Shown here: in pieces, positions 19,932 through 28,792 of the stretch
Layout of the letters: each line of letters opens with the position of its first letter
Numbering within the stretch: position 1 is the stretch's first letter
Assembly (NCBI RefSeq): GCF_000454725.1
Contig: NZ_APJW01000002.1
Location: 270,576-334,575 of the forward strand
DNA length: 64,000 nucleotides
Origin: Chlamydia ibidis 10-1398/6
Lineage (GTDB): Bacteria > Chlamydiota > Chlamydiia > Chlamydiales > Chlamydiaceae
Direction of reading: 5' to 3'
The notes under the pieces: generated by a model
Told to the model about the DNA's origin: nothing
Seen by the model: the letters and a program-made list of their open reading frames with translations, nothing else
Database searches by the model: none
Made by a program: the position numbers and the translations under genes

Positions 19932-20350
19932 GGGGGTGTATAGGTTTCGACTTGGAAATGAAGTGTTAATTGCATGCGGAGGACGTTGGCTGGCCTCCTA
20001 AAAAGCCGACAAAACAATAAATGCCGAACCTAAGGCTGAATGCGAAATTATCAGCTTTGCTGACCTCACTGAGGAAAGAATTGCTGCTTAATGAGCAAAA
20101 GTTGTTGCCTAAATTTTAGGTAGCCCGGCGCCCATGGATTCCACCAGAGATCTGTGGTGCGCTGTCATCGATCTGGTTGGAATTTGTTTCCTCTAATTCT
20201 CAAGGAAATTTGTTCGAGACTTTTGAGAGTCGTTGACTACTATAGACGTTCTTAGCTGAGGTAGTTCAATGTACTATTTACTAAGGACTAAGCATGTAGA
20301 TATTTGCAGGGAGTTTGCTAAGGACGAGAGTTCGAGTCTCTCCACCTCCA
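19932..20350 (+). ncRNA. ssrA: transfer-messenger RNA
   Basis: Rescues stalled ribosomes by adding a degradation tag. The acceptor stem is GGGGGTG (19932-19938) with CACCTCC (20343-20349) and discriminator A at 20350; CCA is not encoded. The 5' part continues with the conserved TATAGGTTTCGAC, and the T arm near the 3' end is GAGAG-TTCGAGT-CTCTC. The resume codon is GCC at 20023 and the reading frame runs 22 codons to TAA at 20089-20091; the tag begins AEPKAECEII and ends LTEERIAA, the hydrophobic AA end that ClpXP-type proteases recognise. Length 419. It has its own promoter immediately upstream. Confidence 0.96.
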
Positions 20351-21032
20351 ATCTTTTAACCCAAAAAATTTCCCACGTTTTTGCGTAGAGGGCCTATAAC
20401 CCTCCTCTCCGCTTGCAGTAGGTTCACCTCGGTTATTTCGATAAGCTTTTTCTAGCGAGAGCTGTTTAAACAATAAGACCACAATATTAATAAGATAGCC
20501 TGCGCACGACTGGTTCTCAATCCTCGAATCTGAGGACATTTCAAATAACTCTTACTGTTTTGTAACAAATCTCTGATAATCTTCACCCCGGTTTATCTAA
20601 AGAGCTTCGGCATCCTTTAAATTTTGCCTTTCAGGAATACAGCGAGGCTCTATCTTATCCGCATTACTCACAATAATACCTAAACTTATCTGAACACAAA
20701 CTCAAGTTTACAAAAGCATAGGATTACAGACATCTGATGAACACGAGTAAACGCGAATCAAGTTATTCTCATTCAACCTTTTATGCAGAGGGCATACCTA
20801 AACGATTTGATAAATGAGCAAACATAGAATTATTTCAACACTCTAATTGTTTCATTAAATTGATGACAATATTTAATAAAACTAAAACACAATAAAGTTA
20901 AACAAATAGAATAGATATTTTTTAAATTTGAAACAAAAACAATCTTAATTGTGAATGAGCTATGTGGAAGAAATTCGAACTTATGATAAACTATCCGGAG
21001 GTTAATATCCTTGTCTCTAGAGCAGTTAGATT
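20351..21032. other. 682-base intergenic region after the tmRNA
   Basis: No supported gene. A minus-strand ORF across the tmRNA 3' end (20318-20539) is an artefact of the antisense T arm. GAGGG (20388-20392) and CCCTC (20400-20404) can pair around a 7-base loop but no T-run follows, so its value as a tmRNA terminator is doubtful. The stretch 20820-20960 is very AT-rich. A good GGAGG at 20996-21000 is followed by TTATGA-rich sequence and may belong to a very short ORF before the gene at 21033. One 26-codon ORF near 20737 has no ribosome site and I do not support it. Confidence 0.4.
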
Positions 21033-21554
21033 ATGAGCATTACATCTTTATCTTTTCTATTAGTAAACCATCAACATGATGGCCAAGGTTTCCCCTGTTC
21101 TAAAGCCGATCATTCATGTGTTGTAATCAATCCTTTGTATCGTTCTTGTACTGAAATATTTCTAAGCTTTATCCCCATTGCGAGTGCTTTCACGGGTGTT
21201 TGGGCTCTATCGGCCATTTCAAAACTAGAGCATTCATTTTTAATTATTGCGGGGAACCTTAGTCCTGTATGCCCTTTAAATCCTTGTTTAGATATTAGTA
21301 GAGCTCTTCCAAAAATTAAAACAGATGCCATTTTGGAGATACTTGGTATTAAGGCGCTATATTATCTATTGAGACTAATAATCAGGATCGCTCAGTCCCT
21401 ATTCTGTTTTTTAAAAAGACAAGAGAATGAAAAATACTATTCCTCACCAATCGTCCATCAGCCCAAGGTTAACACAAATAATATCAACTGTAATCTTACC
21501 TATGCCAACCCCTTGCCTGACTCCTTTACCAGCTTAATCGATCTCAACTCTTAA
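21033..21554 (+). CDS. chlamydial membrane protein of unknown function
   Basis: A 173-residue protein with two hydrophobic stretches: EIFLSFIPIASAFTGVWALSAI-type residues at about 41-62 and ALYYLLRLIIRIAQSLFCFL at about 106-125. The N terminus (MSITSLSFLLVNHQHDG) and the Pro/Asn-rich C terminus are hydrophilic. An in-frame stop precedes ATG 21033, so this is the earliest possible start; the nearest Shine-Dalgarno (GGAGG at 20996) is over 30 bases upstream. The two hydrophobic stretches are about 45 residues apart, wider than in typical inclusion membrane proteins. By position it may match CT018, but I cannot confirm a function. Confidence 0.55.
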   Translation: MSITSLSFLLVNHQHDGQGFPCSKADHSCVVINPLYRSCTEIFLSFIPIASAFTGVWALSAISKLEHSFLIIAGNLSPVCPLNPCLDISRALPKIKTDAILEILGIKALYYLLRLIIRIAQSLFCFLKRQENEKYYSSPIVHQPKVNTNNINCNLTYANPLPDSFTSLIDLNS

Positions 21555-21574
21555 ATGAAATATCGTATCAGAGT

Positions 21575-22870
21575 TTAGAGAATCGTTGCAGCTGCAGCTG
21601 CGAGTTCAGAACGTTCAGTACGCTTCATAAATACATGACCATACAATGCAAGGTGATGGAATTTTCCAACTAAATAAGTGAGACCATTGGAATTTTCATC
21701 AAAATAAAGACTATCAATTTGTGTAGGATCTCCAGTCAAAACTATTTTAGTCCCTTTACCAGCTCGAGAAATGATTGTTTTAATTTCGTGAGGAGTTAAA
21801 TTCTGAGCCTCATCAATAATCATAAACACATTAGGTAAAGATCTGCCACGGATATAGGTAAGAGCTTCCATTTCCAATTTTTTAGCATCAAGCAAAGACT
21901 GCAGGGCGTCGGAGAAATCTCCCATACCATTAACGCTAAATAGAAACTCTAAATTATCATGAATTGGTTGCATCCAATGTAAAAGCTTTTCTTCCTTAAC
22001 TCCCGGTAAAAATCCAATGTCCTTACCCATAGGAACGATAGGACGACTTACCAATAATTTATTATAATCTCCTCTATCGAACACCTGGTACATAGCAGAA
22101 GCCAAAGCTAAAATAGTTTTTCCTGAGCCAGCCTGTCCCATGAGTGATACCAGCTTAACATCATCTCTAAGCAACAAATCTAAAGCACATTTTTGTTCTA
22201 TGTTTAAAGGTTTTACCCCCCAAATTTTATCTGGGAGAGCTTTAAGAGGTATCACTTTCTTTTCTTTCATGTGATAACGTCCTAGCGCGAAATGGCTATC
22301 TCCTGCTTTTAGAAAGAAATACTCATTTGGAGCAGGCGTAATTTCTAAAGGTAGTTTTAAATGACCATTCGTATAAAAATACTCTATATCAGCCTCTGCG
22401 ACATTGATTTCGCGATACCCTTTATATAAAGATCGAAATGAAAAACGCTTATTTTCATAATCTCTCGCTTCGATTCCCAAAGCTTCTGCTCTTACTCTAC
22501 GTCCTAAACTTTTAGTAACAAAAATCATGGGTTCGCGTTGCGCTATCACTTGTAATAATTCTAAAGTCAAAAGCTTCCTATTTTTTTCGTCTCCGGATAA
22601 GTTAGCAATTGAAGATACTTCTATTCGCAATTCGCTACCATTAGGAAGAGCAATACCCTCAACAACATGAGTTTTCGAACCTTCTATCAATAATCGGATA
22701 TTACTTAACGCTCTAGAAGCGTTTTTAGCTGATTCATCTCGAAATTTTGCAAAAGTTTCTAGCTCTTCAATCACAGTGAATGGAATGATAATTCGTGTGT
22801 TTTCAAATGAAGACAATGCTTCAGGATCATATATAAATACACTTGTATCAACAACCATTGTCTTCTTCAT
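21575..22870 (-). CDS. phoH: PIN domain-PhoH ATPase fusion (PhoH2/YlaK type)
   Basis: Residues 1-140 form a PIN-type RNase domain: MVVDTSVFIYDP at the start with the first Asp, VIEELETF with an acidic residue, and FVTKSLGRRVRAEALG further on. Residues 230-431 form the PhoH ATPase: LMGQAGSGKTILALA (Walker A), the arginine-rich SRPIVPMGKDIGFLPG and MIIDEAQNLTPHE (Walker B), then TGDPTQID. Proteins of this layout unwind and cut RNA in other bacteria; the role here is inferred. I choose ATG 22870 because AAGGAGG (22883-22889, read on the minus strand) lies 12 bases before it, inside the longer ORF that starts at 22894. In C. trachomatis I recall the gene next to the SWIM protein, as here, but divergent layout is what is seen in this window. 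Confidence 0.9.
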   Translation of the reverse strand: MKKTMVVDTSVFIYDPEALSSFENTRIIIPFTVIEELETFAKFRDESAKNASRALSNIRLLIEGSKTHVVEGIALPNGSELRIEVSSIANLSGDEKNRKLLTLELLQVIAQREPMIFVTKSLGRRVRAEALGIEARDYENKRFSFRSLYKGYREINVAEADIEYFYTNGHLKLPLEITPAPNEYFFLKAGDSHFALGRYHMKEKKVIPLKALPDKIWGVKPLNIEQKCALDLLLRDDVKLVSLMGQAGSGKTILALASAMYQVFDRGDYNKLLVSRPIVPMGKDIGFLPGVKEEKLLHWMQPIHDNLEFLFSVNGMGDFSDALQSLLDAKKLEMEALTYIRGRSLPNVFMIIDEAQNLTPHEIKTIISRAGKGTKIVLTGDPTQIDSLYFDENSNGLTYLVGKFHHLALYGHVFMKRTERSELAAAAATIL

Positions 22871-22894
22871 GCTATTGCTCTGCCTCCTTGGCAT

Positions 22895-23494
22895 ATGAGT
22901 TACTGTCTCTAAAAATATTTTTTCTTTATCTATCTATTTTGGGATCATAACTTTGGCGTTTTCATAACTTTCTCTAAAGCGCATTTGATCTCGGGAAAAC
23001 CCATAAGATTAGATGACATCTTTTATGATTTTTGAAAATACGAATGAGTGAGAATTTAGCAAGAATCAAAGAAATATGTTATGTGAACTAAGAAAGATTT
23101 TCTTCCATAATGCATTTGTAAACAGGTGCTAAAACTTAAAAAAAAATAAGAATTTAAAATTTTAGATAACAAAAAAAGATGCCATACTCTTACGCTGACA
23201 AAGAGGGTCTCTGCCTTTAAGAAAGTAGTTAAGCGATTTCAACTTCTATATTTGGTTGTATTTTACAGAATATGTGGTATTACTAACTTCTTTTATATAG
23301 TGATTTTTTGTATAGTCAGCATGCTTGATCCCTTAATTAAAAAATCGTATCTTGTGTCATTACAAATAGTTCCTTATCGAAGGGAAAGGTATTAAAGTAT
23401 TAGTTAAAAATCGAAAGCTATAGAGACTCTGAACAGGGTCTCGAAAAATAACTCAGCATGCATGTTCTTCGAAATAGGACGATGTTTTTATGGA
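22895..23494. other. 600-base AT-rich divergent intergenic region
   Basis: The region separates phoH from the SWIM-protein unit and has no credible ORF on either strand. It is strongly AT-rich with several A-runs, for instance near 23140-23180. GAGAC and GTCTC flank about ten bases at 23423-23442 and may form a weak hairpin. Promoters for both directions must lie here but I cannot assign them with confidence. Confidence 0.35.
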
Positions 23495-23534
23495 GCCATA
23501 GATAACTTCTACATTTTGCAGGTTTATCTATGGC
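23495..23534 (+). promoter_or_regulatory. 11-bp stem-loop that buries the start of a short upstream ORF
   Basis: GCCATAGATAA (23495-23505) and TTATCTATGGC (23524-23534) are perfect reverse complements around an 18-base loop. The 3' arm contains the ATG (23530-23532) of the 26-codon ORF. If transcribed, the hairpin would hide that start codon, which in turn is coupled to the SWIM gene by an ATGA overlap. This is a candidate leader control element; alternatively the palindrome is a protein-binding site in DNA. Confidence 0.5.
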
Positions 23535-23610
23535 ATTGAATCAGGTCTTTGATCTTGAAAGTGCTAATTGGACTGAGATTGATGTCGGAATTCTGGAGGT
23601 TGTATTATGA
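23530..23610 (+). CDS. 26-codon upstream ORF overlapping the SWIM-protein start
   Basis: ATG at 23530 opens a frame of 26 codons (MALNQVFDLESANWTEIDVG, then ILEVVL) that stops at TGA 23608-23610, overlapping the ATG of the next gene as ATGA. Its last codons include the GGAGG that serves as ribosome site for the next gene. Its own ribosome site is poor (CAGG eight to twelve bases upstream). The tight overlap argues for a translated leader or a small coupled protein. The peptide has no motif I know. It might instead be a chance ORF. Confidence 0.4.
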   Translation: MALNQVFDLESANWTEIDVGILEVVL

Positions 23611-24344
23611 AAGTAAAAATTAATGATCAATTAATTTGTATTCCTCCCTTTATCTCAGCACGTTGGAATCAGATAGCTTTTATCGAATCGGAAGAGGAAG
23701 AAACCAAAGGATTAGCTACTCTAAAGCTTCATTTAGTTAGTGGGAAAACTACAGTTATTCCTAACTTAGATCAATCAATCATTGATATAGCTTTCCACGA
23801 ACACTTACGACACCTTGAGACTTCTCAAACACTCAAAGACGACATGCCTCGTGATGATGATAAGGTAGGTACGTTAGTAAATATTATCCAACAGATATCT
23901 AAAAATGCTGATATAACACTATTTTCTCCCAAGCATTTAGCTTCTCCTTTGTTTTCTGGAAGCAATCCCATCGAAATGATTTTACAACATGCACCCGAAC
24001 ATAAAGATCATCCCGATGCTCCCGCAGATGTATTAGAGAAAATGGCAGCAATCATACGTACCTTAACAGGGAATAACCCAATACTTCTTCCGAAACCCGA
24101 GCCGCATTGTAATTGCATTCATTGTCAAATTGGTAAAGTAATACTGGAAGAAGAAAATATGACGGTGACTGATCAAGATCTCTCCTTTCGTACATGGGAC
24201 ATTGTTCAAACAGGAGACAAATTATATGTAGTATCTAATCCTTTAGATCCTCAAGAACAGTTCAGTGTATATCTAGGTTCGCCTATAGGTTGCACGTGTG
24301 GTGAGATGCACTGTGAGCATGTTAAAGCAGTCCTGTATACTTAA
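23607..24344 (+). CDS. SWIM zinc-finger protein, chlamydial (CT016-like)
   Basis: A 245-residue soluble protein of unknown function. The end carries a SWIM-type zinc motif: CTC (CxC) then EMHCEHV (CxH), residues about 230-240, the CxCx(n)CxH pattern used for DNA or protein contacts. A further CNCIHC cluster lies near residue 170, so two metal sites are possible. The N-terminal part looks like a small beta domain; the middle has helical, His/Asp-rich stretches (HAPEHKDHPDAPADVLEKM). The start ATG 23607 has GGAGG seven bases upstream and overlaps the stop of the short upstream ORF. In C. trachomatis I recall a protein of this size (CT016) next to phoH. No enzymatic motif is visible. Confidence 0.7.
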   Translation: MKVKINDQLICIPPFISARWNQIAFIESEEEETKGLATLKLHLVSGKTTVIPNLDQSIIDIAFHEHLRHLETSQTLKDDMPRDDDKVGTLVNIIQQISKNADITLFSPKHLASPLFSGSNPIEMILQHAPEHKDHPDAPADVLEKMAAIIRTLTGNNPILLPKPEPHCNCIHCQIGKVILEEENMTVTDQDLSFRTWDIVQTGDKLYVVSNPLDPQEQFSVYLGSPIGCTCGEMHCEHVKAVLYT

Positions 24345-24481
24345 GGAAAATACTTATGACCTGGTATTAAGGTTATCTCTTAAGAGCAAATTGAGACTGT
24401 TTCAAATCCCATATCACTTTATTTCTCATTCTTGGAAATGGAAAATTTCTTGAATTAACTTATGCTCTTATTTTAAGAGAA

Positions 24482-24509
24482 TTGACTTTTTCACTTACGT
24501 TAATATAAT
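24482..24509 (+). promoter_or_regulatory. near-consensus sigma-66 promoter for the SH3b gene
   Basis: TTGACT (24482-24487), 16 bases, TATAAT (24504-24509): five of six and six of six matches to the major sigma factor consensus. The gene starts at 24597, leaving a leader of about 80 bases that ends in an AGGAG ribosome site six bases before the ATG. Confidence 0.75.
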
Positions 24510-24596
24510 CCTCTTTTCTAGGGTTGTCTCCCTTAGAGGATTGCTGGGCATTTGTGTGACAGTTATTCTAATGTCAATATATTGTAGGAGTAAGGC

Positions 24597-25814
24597 ATGC
24601 GAACCTTATCGATTTTTGTGCTTTTGTTTGCTTTAGGAATGGGAGTGAGCTCGTCTTTTGTACATGCTGCTGATACACTTCCTGGGAAATCATCTGTCCA
24701 CCAGACGGACAATGCCTTTTCTCCTTTCACAGGCGAGATCAAAGGAAATAGAGTTCGCTTACGTTTGGCCCCGCATACCGATAGCTCTGTGATCAAAGAG
24801 CTTTCTAAAGGAGATTACGTGGCCGTCTTGGGAGAAAATAAAGATTATTACATTGTCTCTGCTCCTGAAGGCATCAAAGGATATATCTTTCGCACTTTCG
24901 TCTTAGACAATGTGATAGAGGGTGAACAAGTGAATGTTCGTCTAGAACCTTCAACTTCTGCCCCAGTCTTGGTGCGATTGTCTCGGGGAACCAAAGTACA
25001 ACCCACAGATGCTTCCTTACAAGGTAAGTGGCTAGAGATCCACTTACCTAAAGAGTGCGTGTTTTACGTTGCTAAATCTTTCGTATCCTCTAAAGGTCCG
25101 ATAGATTTGTATAAACGCTGGGAAGGGCAAAAAAAAATTGCTGTAGACCTCTTAAATTCTGCAGTACAGTTTGCACAAGTGGAGTTGAAAAAAGATTTAG
25201 AAAGTATCGATCTGGAATCTATCTACAAAAAGATTAATCAGGTACAAACCGACGAGTTCCGTGACGTTCCTGGTCTACAGTCTTTAATCCAAAAAGCCCT
25301 AGAAGACATCCAAGATGCCTATCTTACTAAATCTCTAGCAAAAGACAAGGCAACTACGACAACGGTTGAAGTGAATTCTACTGTCGATTCCTCTTCTCTC
25401 CCTGCTAAAGGTTCCCTACTTTCGAAACATATACGAAAACAAGCTGTTATCAAATCTTCCCCTATGGTCCAAGGAAGACAAGCTATCGAGTATTCTCTTT
25501 TTAAAATATGGGCTAGCATGCAACCAGAGGAATATGCTCATACTTTGACACAAGAGGCTTTCTATCAAGAAGAACAGAAAAAAAAGCAGCTTTTGGTTGG
25601 AGAACTCGAAATATATCCTCACGTTGTTAAAAACAACCCTGGGGACTTCCTCCTAAAAAATAAAGAAAACACCGTTGCCTTTGTTTATGCGACCCAAATC
25701 GATTTAGAAAAATGGGTAGGGAAACGTGTTTCGGTAGAATGCTTGCCACGGCCAAATAATCATTTCGCGTTCCCAGCTTATTATGTTTGTAGCATCAAAG
25801 AATCCGCATCGTAA
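24597..25814 (+). CDS. secreted protein with tandem SH3b domains (CT017/Ctad1-like)
   Basis: A 405-residue protein with a clear signal peptide (MRTLSIFVLLFALGMGVSSSFVHA, cut after residue 24). Two bacterial SH3 domains follow: residues about 42-103 (GEIKGNRVRLRLAPHTDSS, VIKELSKGDYVAVLG, KGYIFRTFVLD) and about 105-165 (QVNVRLEPSTSAPVLVRLSRGTKV). The rest is a Lys/Glu-rich helical middle, probably coiled, and a final beta region (VAFVYATQIDLEKWVGKRVSVE) that may be a third SH3-like fold. The C. trachomatis homologue CT017, named Ctad1, has been described as a surface invasin that binds host integrin beta-1 through its SH3b part; whether that applies here is not shown. Promoter and ribosome site are strong. 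Confidence 0.8.
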   Translation: MRTLSIFVLLFALGMGVSSSFVHAADTLPGKSSVHQTDNAFSPFTGEIKGNRVRLRLAPHTDSSVIKELSKGDYVAVLGENKDYYIVSAPEGIKGYIFRTFVLDNVIEGEQVNVRLEPSTSAPVLVRLSRGTKVQPTDASLQGKWLEIHLPKECVFYVAKSFVSSKGPIDLYKRWEGQKKIAVDLLNSAVQFAQVELKKDLESIDLESIYKKINQVQTDEFRDVPGLQSLIQKALEDIQDAYLTKSLAKDKATTTTVEVNSTVDSSSLPAKGSLLSKHIRKQAVIKSSPMVQGRQAIEYSLFKIWASMQPEEYAHTLTQEAFYQEEQKKKQLLVGELEIYPHVVKNNPGDFLLKNKENTVAFVYATQIDLEKWVGKRVSVECLPRPNNHFAFPAYYVCSIKESAS

Positions 25815-25854
25815 ACACTGCTCTAAACTACTTTATATGTCGCAATAGCAAACA

Positions 25855-25882
25855 AAACAAGGGACTAAGATGTCCCTTGTTT
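25855..25882. terminator. bidirectional terminator between the SH3b gene and cydB
   Basis: AAACAAGGGAC (25855-25865) and GTCCCTTGTTT (25872-25882) form a perfect 11-bp stem with a 6-base loop. The T-rich end on each strand after the GC-rich base fits an intrinsic terminator for both convergent genes. Confidence 0.8.
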
Positions 25883-25893
25883 GTTAGTCATTA

Positions 25894-26949
25894 TTAGTAA
25901 ATGGATGGAAAATCCGTTTTTCCTCGAAATACTCGATATACATAAATGCTGTATCCAATAATCAAAGGTAACCCTAAAATTACGATTACAAATAGAGTTT
26001 GCAAAGTTTTATTACTCGCTGCCGCGTTTGTAAGGGTATAGCTATATTGTTGATCAATCGTTGAAAGCAAAATATTGGGGAATACTAAGACTATCGAGGA
26101 AACAATCAACAGTAATAAACTACACGATGAACATAGAAAAGCAAGTAAGAAGCGTTGCTTTTTTACAGCAAGTTTTATAAGTAAGCAATCCCCCAATGTG
26201 AGAATCATTAACGCAAAAAGAACAGGATACGCCGGCAAACCAGAGAAATTACCTAAAGCAAAGCAGGAACCATATACTTGGGGAATCATAGTCACAGTGG
26301 CGACGACTAAGGAGAGATAGATTATACAAAATGCTGCCAATACTTTAGAAAAGCATTTAGCTAACCTGGCATGCAAATCTCCAGAAATTTTCAACATCAT
26401 GAAAGTACTTCCATGCAACGAAAAAGCACTAATTACAAGTGCTCCGCATAAAGCGGCATAGGGACGAGAAAATAATTCCCAAGACAACGATGCATAAGGA
26501 GTTTCAGGAGATAAAGGCAAACCTAAAATCATGTTACCGACTAAAGACCCTAAGAAAAATCCTATAGCCATTCCAGATATAGCGAATGCAGCATCCCAAA
26601 AATTACGCCATTTTTTAGATTCAACTTTACTACGAAATTCTAACGCACAGCCTCTACAAATATATAGGAAAACTAAACACCATATAGGCATATAAAAGAT
26701 AGATAGCAAAGCTCCATATGCTGATGGAAACCCAGCAAATAACCCTCCAAAAATAATGATAAGCCAAACTTCATTCCCATCCCAAATAGGTCCTATGGAA
26801 TTTAAAAATAAGCGACGATCCTTATCGCTTTTTGCGATATAATAAATCGAACTTAGTCCCAGATCAAATCCATCACCTAGAGAATAAGCAAATACGGAAA
26901 CGCCCAAAATAGCATACCAAATTACTGACCAAACTAAAGAAACATCCAT
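25894..26949 (-). CDS. cydB: cytochrome bd oxidase subunit II
   Basis: Subunit II of the quinol:oxygen oxidoreductase in the inner membrane. The 351-residue protein has about nine membrane segments and the family N terminus VWSVIWYAILGVSVFAYSLGDGFDLG, followed by SIGPIWDGNEVWLIIIFGGLFAGFPSAY, both diagnostic for CydB. It is encoded 12 bases after cydA in the same direction. The enzyme has high oxygen affinity, which suits life inside a host vacuole; that is general knowledge of the family. No accessory cydX or cydCD genes are seen here. Confidence 0.95.
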   Translation of the reverse strand: MDVSLVWSVIWYAILGVSVFAYSLGDGFDLGLSSIYYIAKSDKDRRLFLNSIGPIWDGNEVWLIIIFGGLFAGFPSAYGALLSIFYMPIWCLVFLYICRGCALEFRSKVESKKWRNFWDAAFAISGMAIGFFLGSLVGNMILGLPLSPETPYASLSWELFSRPYAALCGALVISAFSLHGSTFMMLKISGDLHARLAKCFSKVLAAFCIIYLSLVVATVTMIPQVYGSCFALGNFSGLPAYPVLFALMILTLGDCLLIKLAVKKQRFLLAFLCSSCSLLLLIVSSIVLVFPNILLSTIDQQYSYTLTNAAASNKTLQTLFVIVILGLPLIIGYSIYVYRVFRGKTDFPSIY

Positions 26950-26961
26950 AAGCTATCCTAA

Positions 26962-28305
26962 TTATTTTTTTTCCATCTCCAAAAGATCGTTCTCATCTGG
27001 GCCTCTTTGAATTTTCTTACAAATGAGGAAGAGAAACAAACTCAGCAAACATATAAACACCACGGAAAACATTGCTAAAGATTGAATAATCTGCCTACTA
27101 TGGACGATGGGAGATACCGCATCTTTGGTTTTTAATAATCCATATACTACCCAAGGCTGTCTTCCTAATTCCGCAGCACACCAACCAACTTCATTACATA
27201 GGGTAGGAATAAAAACTGAACAGGAAAGAATAAAAAGAACTATAGAACTTCTCGCCCATCGTTGCCCTTTATAAGCAAGCCAGGTAACTAGAGATAGTAA
27301 GACCATGCATCCCCATAAAGCAACCATAAGATGATAAAGCTGAAAAACTACGGGAACATTCGGCCACTCCTCTTTGGAAAATTGATCTAAGCCGATTACG
27401 GGAGTTTGTGTGTTTCGATGAATCAAAAATGAAAGAGCTCCAGGAATAGGTAAACCAACTACACGCTCCTTTTTCATATCAACATAGCCGAACAAATATA
27501 TTGGAGTACGTTCTTCTGTTTTGAAAATACCTTCAAAAGCAGCCATTTTAGCTGGCTGATTTTTTGCTACTCCACGTGCTGATACATCTGCAGACCAGAG
27601 TTGTAAAATTAAAACTATTATCCCAATAACAGATCCTAATTTTAATCCTTGATGAGCAAAATCATAATGACGCTTTTTTCTTAAATAGAAAGCACTAACA
27701 CTAATTACTAGAAATACTCCCGACAACCATGTTCCTAAAACTACATGGATATAACGATCTATACTTGAAGAAGAGAATACAACCTTCCAAAAAGAAGTCA
27801 TAGCTGGCATTAGTTGCCCATTATGCATAACCATTTCATAACCTGAAGGTGTCTGCATCCAGGAGTTAGCACATACTATCCAAAAAGCACTCATATGCGC
27901 TCCCAAAGCAACCATACATGTAGAAAAGAAATGCATTTTTTTGGAAACTTTATGACGTCCAAATAAAAGAACACCTAGAAATCCTGACTCCAAGAAAAAA
28001 GCGAAAACACCTTCACTCCCTAGTAAAGAACCAAAAATATTTCCCGTATATTCTGAAAAGCGCGACCAATTAGAACCAAAAGAAAAAATCTGCATAATTC
28101 CTGTTACAACACCTATCACAAATGTTAGGGAAAATATGCCCACCCAAAACCATGTCATTTGTTTATACACGGATTTTTTAGTGATAAGATACATTCCTTC
28201 CATAAAAACTAACATCATACTCAGTCCCATGCTCAGAGGAACAAAAAGATAATGAAAGGCTATGAATAAACCAAACTGTGTTCTAGATAGAATTGTTGCA
28301 TCCAT
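26962..28305 (-). CDS. cydA: cytochrome bd oxidase subunit I
   Basis: The heme-bearing subunit that oxidises quinol and reduces oxygen to water. The 447-residue protein has the usual N terminus LSRTQFGLFIAFHYLFVPLSMG with a heme-ligand His near residue 19, a second conserved region FSFGSNWSRFSEYTGNIFGS near 75-95, and ELGRQPWVVYGLLKT near 380. The Q-loop between segments 6 and 7 is short, as in the B. subtilis-like form. In this window the gene is first in a cydAB pair, divergent from dacA. Menaquinone from the futalosine pathway, whose mqnB and mqnD are also in the window, is the likely electron donor. Confidence 0.95.
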   Translation of the reverse strand: MDATILSRTQFGLFIAFHYLFVPLSMGLSMMLVFMEGMYLITKKSVYKQMTWFWVGIFSLTFVIGVVTGIMQIFSFGSNWSRFSEYTGNIFGSLLGSEGVFAFFLESGFLGVLLFGRHKVSKKMHFFSTCMVALGAHMSAFWIVCANSWMQTPSGYEMVMHNGQLMPAMTSFWKVVFSSSSIDRYIHVVLGTWLSGVFLVISVSAFYLRKKRHYDFAHQGLKLGSVIGIIVLILQLWSADVSARGVAKNQPAKMAAFEGIFKTEERTPIYLFGYVDMKKERVVGLPIPGALSFLIHRNTQTPVIGLDQFSKEEWPNVPVVFQLYHLMVALWGCMVLLSLVTWLAYKGQRWARSSIVLFILSCSVFIPTLCNEVGWCAAELGRQPWVVYGLLKTKDAVSPIVHSRQIIQSLAMFSVVFICLLSLFLFLICKKIQRGPDENDLLEMEKK

Positions 28306-28792
28306 ATGTGCATCCCTGATAGAGATTCAATAATAAAGGTTATTACATCGGATTGTTAATAACAAAAATGAAGATTTCTTTACCCACCTTCTGTATTCTC
28401 GCGCCGAATCAAAGTTTCATAGTAACTTGATAGCATGATGAGAACAAGCTCCCTACACCCTGCTCTCAAACAATGCTAATGTTCTTTTAAATCTTTTAAG
28501 CTTCTTGATTTTTTCTCCACAATAAAGTTTATAGTTTTTTGCTGCTTCCACATCTGCAGATGCTCATTCTTTGCTCTACCGTACAGAGATAACAAAGCAT
28601 ATAAAGAAACTAAAAGAACAATGAAAATAAATGCTTAAAGACGATTATTTGTATTTCTTGTTTCAAAATTTATAAAATGCTTTGCTCTTAACCTTTTTCT
28701 CAGTATGCTAGGGCAATACACCATCTTCGTTTAGCAAACAGCTCAATTCAGGCGTACCGTTGTTGGGTTTCGCTAGATAAACTACTAATTTT
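28306..28792. other. divergent intergenic region between cydA and dacA
   Basis: The 487-base gap has no plausible ORF. It must hold promoters for both directions. The only pair I can support is on the plus strand and is given separately (28649-28676). CydA promoter elements are not clear. No strong inverted repeat is visible. Confidence 0.35.
28649..28676 (+). promoter_or_regulatory. candidate promoter for dacA-ybbR
   Basis: TTGTAT (28649-28654), 16 bases, TATAAA (28671-28676). It would give a leader of about 110 bases before dacA. Moderate match, no other support. Confidence 0.4.

Noticed and set aside
20318..20539. Minus-strand ORF of 73 codons ending in RDSNSRP
   Set aside because: It is antisense to the tmRNA 3' end; the RDSNSRP-type ending is the classic false product of an antisense T arm.
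20737..20817. Plus-strand 26-codon ORF (MNTSKRESSYSH...)
   Set aside because: No ribosome site and no coupling to a following gene, in contrast to the ORF at 23530.
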